Positions 37,972 to 45,168 of a DNA stretch of 64,000 nt are shown in pieces. Origin of the DNA: a virus; IMG/VR virus record IMGVR_UViG_3300010389_000013, positions 1 to 64,000 of that record, one strand, 5' to 3'. Position 1 is the stretch's first letter, and each line of letters opens with the position of its first letter. The notes beneath the pieces are model-generated. The model saw only the letters and a program-made list of their open reading frames with translations. It searched no databases and had not been told where the DNA came from. Made by a program: the position numbers and the translations under genes.

Positions 37972-38210
37972 TATGAAAACATTCCTTTATCACTCATGTA
38001 TTTAAGAGTCTCCTTCAAATTGCCACGATGATCTAAACCAATAGCAATTTGTGGATACTCTGCTTCTGATCCAAATTCTGCTCTAAACTGTTTGTCACTG
38101 AAATCAGCACCCAGTAAGAATTCTTTTACATCCTGACCACATGCCTCAAGAACCATAACTGCACGTTCAGATTCTTGACTACCGTTACCATAAACTAGTG
38201 CTTGAATCAT
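37971..38210 (-). CDS. Glutaredoxin-fold protein without the active-site cysteines
   Basis: 79 aa. QALVYGNGSQESERAVMVLE followed by VKEFLLGADF and YPQIAIGLDHRGNL has the beta-alpha-beta pattern and cis-Pro region of glutaredoxins, but the CxxC position reads GNGSQES. It is therefore unlikely to be a redox enzyme. Alternatively it is an unrelated small alpha/beta protein. Confidence 0.5.
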   Translation of the reverse strand: MIQALVYGNGSQESERAVMVLEACGQDVKEFLLGADFSDKQFRAEFGSEAEYPQIAIGLDHRGNLKETLKYMSDKGMFS

Positions 38211-38374
38211 TTTTGTTCGTGGTTGTACTCAATTACAATTTTTTCGTGTTTGGTAGTTCTATCACAGCAAGTGTAATACTTTGCTTCACCACCTAATATC
38301 TTACAAATATTGTCTAGTTGCGTTTTAACAGCAAATTTTCTAAAATCTTCGTCAATCACGTTGTCGCCAATCAT
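38207..38374 (-). CDS. 55-aa hypothetical protein
   Basis: Starts MIGDNVIDEDFRKFAVKTQL and has a CC pair (YYTCCDRTTKHEK). ATGA overlap with the gene downstream. Unassigned. Confidence 0.65.
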   Translation of the reverse strand: MIGDNVIDEDFRKFAVKTQLDNICKILGGEAKYYTCCDRTTKHEKIVIEYNHEQK

Positions 38375-38663
38375 CAGGTTTGTCTTGTTTGAACCAGTCA
38401 ACGATCTCATCCGCACCTGAGAACCCTGTACGATGATTAGATGGGTCGGGATCTCCTAGTCCCATCTTATTCATAAAATCATCCATACTGCCCTCCTCAA
38501 TCCCCTTGGACTGACGACGTGCTTTGTTTAACCATTCTCTAGCAGTTGTATGTGCCTTTGCTAGTTTTTCTGCCCAGATCATATCTGAGAGATCTACTGC
38601 TTCGTTGTTCGCGATCTTTTTACAAATGCCTTCTAAGCGAAGACGGTAGGCGGTAGAAAGCAT
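38352..38663 (-). CDS. Conserved cyanophage protein (103 aa)
   Basis: MLSTAYRLRLEGICKKIANN, WAEKLAKAHTTAREWLNKAR and a C-terminal GLGDPDPSNHRTGFSGADEI match a protein I recall as conserved in T4-like cyanophages. Mostly helical. Function unknown. Confidence 0.75.
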   Translation of the reverse strand: MLSTAYRLRLEGICKKIANNEAVDLSDMIWAEKLAKAHTTAREWLNKARRQSKGIEEGSMDDFMNKMGLGDPDPSNHRTGFSGADEIVDWFKQDKPDDWRQRD

Positions 38664-38665
38664 AC

Positions 38666-38863
38666 TTATTCATCCGAAAGATAGTGCTCTAGTTGGTTGA
38701 TCCTTTGAAACTCTTGGTACGCTGCCTCAGAGCGAATGTGAAGAACATCACGAATATCATCCATGATAAAAGTCGGATCTATACCATCATCTAGATATTT
38801 ATCTATGGCTTCCTTAAGATATCGGTATCTATGCCACTCTTGGGAATAGGGTTTGTAGTGCAT
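38666..38863 (-). CDS. 65-aa hypothetical protein
   Basis: Starts MHYKPYSQEWHRYRYLKEAI; charged and helical. The ATG at 38863 is the first after the promoter at 38886, so the longer frame upstream is rejected. Unassigned. Confidence 0.65.
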   Translation of the reverse strand: MHYKPYSQEWHRYRYLKEAIDKYLDDGIDPTFIMDDIRDVLHIRSEAAYQEFQRINQLEHYLSDE

Positions 38864-38885
38864 AATATAGTAGACATATGCAGAT

Positions 38886-38891
38886 AGTATA
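38886..38891 (-). promoter_or_regulatory. -10 box (TATACT) fused to a terminator
   Basis: Minus-strand TTTTTTTGTACTATACTATC, directly after the terminator at 38896-38923. Same layout as at 13412 and 60821. Confidence 0.5.
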
Positions 38892-38895
38892 GTAC

Positions 38896-38923
38896 AAAAA
38901 AAGAGGGGTGTCAAGCACCCCTC
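38896..38923 (-). terminator. Rho-independent terminator
   Basis: Minus-strand GAGGGGTGCTTGACACCCCTC followed by seven T, just after the mini outer-membrane protein gene. Confidence 0.85.
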
Positions 38924-38946
38924 AATTTTATGTTATGGTGTCAGAA

Positions 38947-39318
38947 TCAGAAGGAATACTTCAGACCGACCTTAGTGCCGTATCCACGGTCAACGCTGGA
39001 AGAACCAGAACCGACAAACGAAACTTCACCGTAGAGACCGAGATTTTCGGTAGCAGTAACACCGATGCCTGCCTTACCAGAAGGAACGGTGTCAACGTCG
39101 CCGCCATCGGGACTCTTGACAGTAGCACCTGCTTGGACGTAGTAAGAAGCAGCATCACCGATAGGACCTTCGTAGCCAACGTGCAGGTCAGTAGCAGTGC
39201 CAGTGTAGTTAGAACCAGTGAAACCAGAGTTTGCCTCTACGTTAACGTAGGGTCCTGCAAGGGCAGCACCAGCGAAAAGGGGAGCAGCAGCTGCAGCTGC
39301 GATTACAGATTTGATCAT
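38947..39318 (-). CDS. Secreted mini outer-membrane beta-barrel-like protein, copy 1
   Basis: 123 aa. A clear signal peptide (MIKSVIAAAAAAPLFAGAAL-A) is followed by GPYVNVEA, alternating amphipathic strands with Gly/Tyr, and a terminal VGLKYSF. The C-terminal Phe is the outer-membrane insertion signal of beta-barrel proteins. At this size, at most a small barrel is possible. It has its own promoter and terminator, so it is a separately regulated unit. A paralogue lies at 56064. Possible roles are host envelope modification or superinfection exclusion; neither is shown. Confidence 0.75.
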   Translation of the reverse strand: MIKSVIAAAAAAPLFAGAALAGPYVNVEANSGFTGSNYTGTATDLHVGYEGPIGDAASYYVQAGATVKSPDGGDVDTVPSGKAGIGVTATENLGLYGEVSFVGSGSSSVDRGYGTKVGLKYSF

Positions 39319-39344
39319 TGAAATTACCTCGTTAAATTTACTTG

Positions 39345-39389
39345 CGGAATGGTTACCCGCAGATGATGGACTGAGTTGTCTCAGTCGCA
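39345..39389 (-). promoter_or_regulatory. 5' leader with two hairpins
   Basis: In the minus-strand leader, GACTGAG-ACAA-CTCAGTC forms a 7-bp stem and TGCGG/CCGCA a second one. They may stabilise the mRNA. The ribosome binding site GAGGT follows nearer the ATG. Confidence 0.45.
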
Positions 39390-39396
39390 TGGATTG

Positions 39397-39426
39397 ATTA
39401 TAGCACATGATGCGGGTCGCGGTCAA
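39397..39426 (-). promoter_or_regulatory. Sigma-70-type promoter of the mini outer-membrane protein gene
   Basis: Minus-strand TTGACC (39421-39426), 18-base spacer, TATAAT (39397-39402) with a TGTGC extension in front of the -10 box. Confidence 0.75.
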
Positions 39427-39560
39427 GGAGTTGGTGCGAGTAATTGAGGCACTTCTCTCATTTGCTACAGGAGTAATTTATCACGGCAAGTTGCCAAAAA
39501 CAAGCCCCCTTGTGCCAGTTTTTGATACGGATAACCGATGGGTCTGATAAGGTCGGGTTA

Positions 39561-40667
39561 TCAGTTCAGGTATATCAAGGCACCTTGGATCTTCATGTCC
39601 GTTTTTGCTTTGAGGGAAACCGCACCTGCAAGTGACTCAACACTAACGTCCCCTAGAGCAGATGTGACATCAACTCCCTCACCAGCAGCAATATTGACCT
39701 TTGCCCCTGCTGCTGAAGTAAGTGCTAGTCCTGCAAACTGCGTAAGTGCTCCTGCTGTAGCAGTCTGTGTAATATTTCCAACAACTGAGGTGAAGTTCAT
39801 GTTGCCCAGCAACGCATCCACAGTAAACGAATATACTCTATCAACAATTAAAGGGGTAGAGAGTACAGCACCAGCAACTTCTGTCTTAGATACACCACCA
39901 ATAGTCTGCTGATAGTCACCAAGAATCTGCCAGTTGACGTGTCCTGGCGAGATGATATTTACAGATGCTCTTGGATCAAACTGAAGATCTGTCTTCTCTG
40001 CAACCGTTGTTGACTTCTGTCCAAGAACTTCCTCAACACTAGTATCACAAGTCTGTTTGATCTTACCAGCATTCAGTTGAATCTCACCGCCACCATTTGG
40101 ACCTGCTTGAATAAGAACCTTAGATTTACCAATCAAAGAAAGAACATCAGCTGCTTCAATAACAACTTTAGTTGCTCTCAATCGCAACTCTCCATGACAC
40201 TCAGTAATAGCATCACCATAATAGAGATTTGAACATGCTAGTTTATCAGTTGCAGATGTCTCAGATGTATCAGATCCCTCACCCTCAGTGGGTGATTTTG
40301 TGCTAGCAGACGCCTGAGTAATAACTGGTCCCTCATACTTTGCCAGTTGCCCACCTTTTGCATTGATAATAAATCTACCACCACATGCCTTACCGTTGCC
40401 ACCAGAACCAGACAGCATCATGATATCTCCATTCTGCTGAATAGAGATACCCATGCCATTTAGTTTATTCCTGATTTCAAGATCTCCATCATCTAAGATG
40501 GCATACCTCTTGCCATTGATAAGAACTGTAATCTCACGTGTGACTTCAGTATCCTGAGTCTCATCTGGTGTTTTGGGTGGTTTTGAATCTTTATTAGCAA
40601 ATTCGTTGGAACGATTGCGATTTACGCCCCTATCTGACAGAATTTTATCTTCAAATCTTTGTGCCAT
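39561..40667 (-). CDS. Spike/beta-helix protein, gp5 C-terminal-like (368 aa)
   Basis: After a charged start (MAQRFEDKILSDRG) comes a region with repeated short strands (LINGKRYAILDDGDLEIRNK, GELRLRATKVVIEA, VLIQAGPNGGGEIQLNAG), the pattern of the triangular beta-helix needle of phage spikes. The C-terminus repeats VDVTSALGDVSVESLAGAVS. AGGAG precedes the ATG at 40667. In T4 the needle is part of gp5; here it is a separate gene next to the OB-fold hub protein. Confidence 0.65.
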   Translation of the reverse strand: MAQRFEDKILSDRGVNRNRSNEFANKDSKPPKTPDETQDTEVTREITVLINGKRYAILDDGDLEIRNKLNGMGISIQQNGDIMMLSGSGGNGKACGGRFIINAKGGQLAKYEGPVITQASASTKSPTEGEGSDTSETSATDKLACSNLYYGDAITECHGELRLRATKVVIEAADVLSLIGKSKVLIQAGPNGGGEIQLNAGKIKQTCDTSVEEVLGQKSTTVAEKTDLQFDPRASVNIISPGHVNWQILGDYQQTIGGVSKTEVAGAVLSTPLIVDRVYSFTVDALLGNMNFTSVVGNITQTATAGALTQFAGLALTSAAGAKVNIAAGEGVDVTSALGDVSVESLAGAVSLKAKTDMKIQGALIYLN

Positions 40668-40678
40668 GATTACAACTC

Positions 40679-43537
40679 CTAGGGACAATCAATATATTTA
40701 CCAGTTCCGATCTTCGCAGATCCAACTGTGACTCTTGCTTCTGGATCCAAGCAAGCAAACGATGGGATATATCTTGCACCATATCCACCACCACCTAAGA
40801 TCTTCACCTCAGGATAGCGATCAAATACAATAGATCTATTCTTGACACGAACACTAATCACTTTACCATCTTGAATAACTGCCTCAGCAACATCAGGATC
40901 TCCATTGATATAAACCGTAGGTTCTGAAGTATATTGTCTACCAGGACTTAGCATGGTAAATGAGTCAATGATACATTCTTTGCCAGCATTTTTAGGTGAG
41001 TTGAGTTTGTATCCAAATCCTGGATCAGTAACTCTAACTTCCTTAAGAAGTCCATTTTCATCCAGCAAAGGAATTGCAGATGCTCTATTACCTTCACCCG
41101 TGATGATAATAACTGGTGGTTCAACATAAGGTGTGCCTGGATTATCAATTGGAATTTCAATAAATCCACCACCAGGATCTGTGATTGGTCTACCAAATGT
41201 TGGAGTTCTTCTTCCACCATCGGAACCAGGAATAGTTGATGAACTATCATCAGAAGCTGCCTGATCCTCATCACTAAATCCTTCAGTATCAGAAAGAATC
41301 AATACACTGGTTTGAGCACCAGTTCCGATGATTCCAAATATAATGGTTTCTGTATCCTCAATGGTGTCATCCTCTGCAATTCCAACAATAACTCTTGCCG
41401 AATTGTTTTCAATAACACAAGTTCCAGAAAGACTATTACTCACAATATCACTTGGAGTAATACCATTACCGAACAATCTATAATAGAGGGTGGTTCCTGT
41501 TGCAACATTTGTAGTTCTGATTGTGTAGGTGATAAATTCACCTTCCTTTACAGTATTTCTATCTGCAGTAACACTATATGTTGGTGGAGCAGTGAGATCT
41601 TGATCATCATCACCACCGTCACCACCATCGCCTGGGTCTGTGACTGCAGGAGGATCTGCTACGGGGACTGGATTGGTGGATGGTGGTGGTGGAGGACTTC
41701 CTGGGGTTACAGGGGTTGTGGGGTCTCCTGTGGTAGGCGTAGGAGTTGTTGTGCGAGAGTCTCCAATCACACATCTAGCAACAGTCTGAGACGCTACTGC
41801 AGTGATAGTGCCAGGAGTATCTCTGGAAATTCTCATAAAGAAATCTTCATCAATCTCACTTTCACTATCAGCAAAAGTTCTTACAGAAATAGTCTTGCTG
41901 GTTTCACCAGGAGAGAATCCTAGGATTCCACTCTTCTGTTCATAATCCAAATCTTTTGTTGCAGATCCATCTCTCGTAGAGTATCTAACACTAGAAGAAA
42001 CATCAAGATATCCACTACGTGTAACCGTAAATACTGCTACATCTCCTTCTTCTACATTCAAATCAGAAATAGAATACTGGATAACCAGCGGTTCTACTGG
42101 ATCTTGGATTCCACCGATAGTGATGACTTCAGTATCTTCAAGTGTATTTCCTTCGTATGCTTCATCACAAGTATACTTAGACCAATCCTCACCTGTGGCA
42201 GGGAAGAGATCATCAGTAATATTCTTCAATAGATCATCTAAGAAATCACCATCTCTCTCCTCTGTCTTACAATCGGTACAGATAGTAGTAGTCTTAGAAC
42301 ATTTTTTGCCAGGACCATCACAAGAAATGCCAAGCAAATCTAAGACATAGTTGATAGTGTCACCAATAATATTGATGGCAGATGCTACTGCACCAAGAAT
42401 ATCTTCAATAGGACCAAGAACGTTTGCAAGAAGTTCTTCCATCAACGACTGAATTTTATTGATGAGACCCTCAACCAATTGATCAACAATACATGCTGCT
42501 GCTTTATAGATCTCAAACAGATATCCAAAGATAAGATCTTCCAAAAAGTTAGCAAGACGATCTCCAAGGTCTGCCATCTGACACCCAACATCATCAAGGA
42601 TCTCATCAAAGAATGCAGTGACAGCACTCAATGAGTTTCCTGTTTTGTTTGGATAGATCAACAAATTAATAAGGTCTTTAACTGCGGCTTTTAACTTCTC
42701 AAGAATAAACCCTTTTACTGCAGCAACAAAGGTTTCCATAACAAGAATACCTTTATTGACATACTTTCTGCCAATTTCAATAGCATCATATAATTCTCCA
42801 GATAGTTCACCAACAAGATACGTTCCCAATTTACCGTCGTTTCTCTGAGTCTCATACAGCATCTCAGAGAGCAGTCTCTTAAATGTATTTGTAAGGTCAG
42901 TCTCTTTGCCACATTTGTCAGCGATCTCTACACAGAAGTTGATTCCTGCTGGATTTGTAGTTGTATTCTGTGCGTATTTTGCCTTTAGAAAATTAGTGCT
43001 ACCACTAGATATCGTTGTTCCTTCTTCTTCAACTGTTGCACCAGTATGTGCATGTCCAGCTTCAGTTACCGTAGGTTTTGCCGTGGCTTCATCGTCCTGA
43101 TCAAAAGCAACCTTATTTACATCATCAACATATGTTGTAAATGATTTACATCCAGTTTGACCAGGAGTGGGATCTGTATCATCAGCATCTGTTTTTGAAT
43201 TTGCAACTCTACCAATAGATCCCATGATCATTGGTTGCTGTTTATCATTATCTAAGAAGAATCCAACTACCCAGACGCCAGGTCCGAGTTGATCAGATAC
43301 AGATGTTGCACCACCAGGGGTGTGTGGATTGGTCACAGGCATCATTACCATTGCCCATGGCAAATCCTGCGTGTCTACGACATCACAAGATTGAGGGTGA
43401 TATCCAACAATTCTGACTCTATACCTGCCAGACTGTTTGAAGTCACCCTTCTTATCAGATTCAATTTGACCAATCCACCAAGAGAATCCATCGGATCCAA
43501 TTTGGTTTGTTGGGTAAAGACTACTCAACGCATCCAT
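40679..43537 (-). CDS. 5: Baseplate hub protein, gp5 OB-fold type, with Calx-beta domains (952 aa)
   Basis: The first 120 residues (FSWWIGQIESD, GRYRVRIVGYHP, GPGVWVVGFF, PMIMGSIG) match the gp5/VgrG-type OB fold. A long helical section follows. About residues 510-610 and again 700-790 look like Calx-beta domains (LNVEEGDVAVFTVTRSGYLD, then DLDYEQKSGILGFSPGETSK), separated by a Pro-rich linker. No lysozyme domain is seen here. ATG at 43537 is taken; a TTG at 43546 is possible. Confidence 0.75.
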   Translation of the reverse strand: MDALSSLYPTNQIGSDGFSWWIGQIESDKKGDFKQSGRYRVRIVGYHPQSCDVVDTQDLPWAMVMMPVTNPHTPGGATSVSDQLGPGVWVVGFFLDNDKQQPMIMGSIGRVANSKTDADDTDPTPGQTGCKSFTTYVDDVNKVAFDQDDEATAKPTVTEAGHAHTGATVEEEGTTISSGSTNFLKAKYAQNTTTNPAGINFCVEIADKCGKETDLTNTFKRLLSEMLYETQRNDGKLGTYLVGELSGELYDAIEIGRKYVNKGILVMETFVAAVKGFILEKLKAAVKDLINLLIYPNKTGNSLSAVTAFFDEILDDVGCQMADLGDRLANFLEDLIFGYLFEIYKAAACIVDQLVEGLINKIQSLMEELLANVLGPIEDILGAVASAINIIGDTINYVLDLLGISCDGPGKKCSKTTTICTDCKTEERDGDFLDDLLKNITDDLFPATGEDWSKYTCDEAYEGNTLEDTEVITIGGIQDPVEPLVIQYSISDLNVEEGDVAVFTVTRSGYLDVSSSVRYSTRDGSATKDLDYEQKSGILGFSPGETSKTISVRTFADSESEIDEDFFMRISRDTPGTITAVASQTVARCVIGDSRTTTPTPTTGDPTTPVTPGSPPPPPSTNPVPVADPPAVTDPGDGGDGGDDDQDLTAPPTYSVTADRNTVKEGEFITYTIRTTNVATGTTLYYRLFGNGITPSDIVSNSLSGTCVIENNSARVIVGIAEDDTIEDTETIIFGIIGTGAQTSVLILSDTEGFSDEDQAASDDSSSTIPGSDGGRRTPTFGRPITDPGGGFIEIPIDNPGTPYVEPPVIIITGEGNRASAIPLLDENGLLKEVRVTDPGFGYKLNSPKNAGKECIIDSFTMLSPGRQYTSEPTVYINGDPDVAEAVIQDGKVISVRVKNRSIVFDRYPEVKILGGGGYGARYIPSFACLDPEARVTVGSAKIGTGKYIDCP

Positions 43538-43542
43538 ATCAA

Positions 43543-43755
43543 TCAATCATCGTAGACTTTACACTCAAGTGCAGATGGATTAGCATCACAATACAACTCA
43601 AGTGGAGTAGGATCATGATGCTCTTCTGGATGACGCTCTGCGTATGCTTTTAATTCTTCTAGTTCGCCTTCAATATGACGACGGCGTTGAGGTGAGAGTT
43701 GAGGATTAGCAAGTTCCTCTTTGTCTGCTTCAATATGCTTTTCAATACTATCCAT
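43543..43755 (-). CDS. cp12: CP12-like protein
   Basis: 70 aa. The C-terminus LELYCDANPSALECKVYDD matches CP12 (Cys-x3-Pro-x4-Cys then acidic YDD). CP12 uses this disulfide loop to hold GAPDH and PRK inactive and so block the Calvin cycle. The N-terminal Cys pair of some CP12 proteins is absent; instead a charged helix (EADKEELANPQLSPQRRRHI) leads in. It lies between two hub genes, so it is expected to be expressed with structural genes. Confidence 0.75.
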   Translation of the reverse strand: MDSIEKHIEADKEELANPQLSPQRRRHIEGELEELKAYAERHPEEHHDPTPLELYCDANPSALECKVYDD

Positions 43756-43764
43756 AAAACCTCC

Positions 43765-45165
43765 TTAGTTTACTTTACTTTCTTTGTCTTTGATACCGTA
43801 AGAATCACGAATTAATTCTAGCACAGTATATACATTTTCACCTGGGATGTCAAACTGATGATTCAAATGTTTAATGAGATAGGTTCCACTATGTTCTGGA
43901 TCCCACACTTCTCCCTGTTCGCGTTGCTGCTCTGATTTTTGATCAGGAATTCTAACTTCAATTTTGTCACCAGCACAAAGTTCTAGGTGTCCCGTTATAG
44001 AAATTGTCAACACTTGATTGAACATTAAACCAAGTCTAGAGATACCCTGTGAAAGATAATCTTTTTGGCGGTCTAAATATTCAGACTTTTCTGTGGCAAC
44101 TTCAGTTCCACTATACCAACACTCATTATTTACAAGTGTTGACATTACCCTAGATGGATATTCAGACAAAGTTGTCTGCCCAACTGGCAATTTTGTTTGA
44201 CTGCCCATATGGACCATATCGTCCCATGCATCCTTTAAAGAATAAACAAACTCCTCATATTTTCCAGTATTTATGTCAAGGTAATGAATGATTGATGAAT
44301 ATGTTCCTTCTCTCAATTTCTTCATCATGTCAATTTCTTGACCATAGATAATTTCTTGAATCTTGTAAGTTGATTCATTTCCAGATGTCTTTCCAGGAGA
44401 CCATGTGTAGTTACTTCCAACTGCTGGAGTTGAATCAATAGAACTCAATTCATCAATTGATTTATATACAAACCCCTTTCTGGTTTGAAAGAATAAGAAT
44501 CCAGCTGTTCCTTTTGCTTTTTGAGCACCAGCACCCACATCGCTAGTTGTGGGTGATGATGATGTTGAAGCTCCTGGTTTGCTGGTCTTTTTAGATGGTG
44601 CTTTCTTTGCTACTGTTTTTGATTGCAACGATCTAATTACTGCAAATGGAGTCTTCTTTGCTGGTAGCATTTTAATTCTACCCTCAGACTCTTGTGCAAA
44701 AATTTGTCCAGGAGAAACTCCAAGTTTTTCTCTTAATAGTTTTGATGTAATTTCTGTTGGAGTTCCAGTCTGTATTGTATTGACTCTCATTCCCTCATTA
44801 ATAAGACCCTCAACAGATATCAAACAAAGTGTATAAACTTGTTGTCTATCTGCACTAGAACGATTTGATACTTTCCAAACTCGGAATTCATATGAGTATT
44901 CATCTCCATTAACATCTTCAACTTCAAAAACTACCTTTTCAAATCCTTGAATTGGCATTGAAGAAATTAGGTTTTCTTGATTATCAACAACTACAGCGGT
45001 TGCACCAAATGCTGGGTAAAATAAATCTTCGTGGTATTGCACATGAGAACACATTGCCAGTAAGTTGGCATATGGTTTTTCATTTTCTTCTCCCGCTTTC
45101 CAAATAGAAATTTGTTTTGTTGTAAATGAAGAAGCGTAAGGTTTTGCTTTAGGATCCTGTGCCAT
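43765..45165 (-). CDS. Baseplate hub protein, gp27-like (466 aa)
   Basis: Mostly beta with FRVWKVSNRSSADRQQVYTL, VEGLINEGMRVNTIQTGTPT and a C-terminal DKIEVRIPD...SGTYLIKHLNHQF, a layout like the trimeric hub of T4-like and other contractile tails. A Lys/Ser/Thr-rich linker lies near residues 190-215. Placement beside the gp5-like spike genes supports a gp27 role; the match is by pattern, not alignment. Confidence 0.6.
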   Translation of the reverse strand: MAQDPKAKPYASSFTTKQISIWKAGEENEKPYANLLAMCSHVQYHEDLFYPAFGATAVVVDNQENLISSMPIQGFEKVVFEVEDVNGDEYSYEFRVWKVSNRSSADRQQVYTLCLISVEGLINEGMRVNTIQTGTPTEITSKLLREKLGVSPGQIFAQESEGRIKMLPAKKTPFAVIRSLQSKTVAKKAPSKKTSKPGASTSSSPTTSDVGAGAQKAKGTAGFLFFQTRKGFVYKSIDELSSIDSTPAVGSNYTWSPGKTSGNESTYKIQEIIYGQEIDMMKKLREGTYSSIIHYLDINTGKYEEFVYSLKDAWDDMVHMGSQTKLPVGQTTLSEYPSRVMSTLVNNECWYSGTEVATEKSEYLDRQKDYLSQGISRLGLMFNQVLTISITGHLELCAGDKIEVRIPDQKSEQQREQGEVWDPEHSGTYLIKHLNHQFDIPGENVYTVLELIRDSYGIKDKESKVN

Positions 45166-45168
45166 ACA

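Noticed and set aside
41312-41923. 203-codon plus-strand frame rich in Cys, Trp and Ser
   Set aside because: Antisense shadow of the Calx-beta region of the hub gene; composition is an artefact of complementing Asp/Glu/Thr codons.
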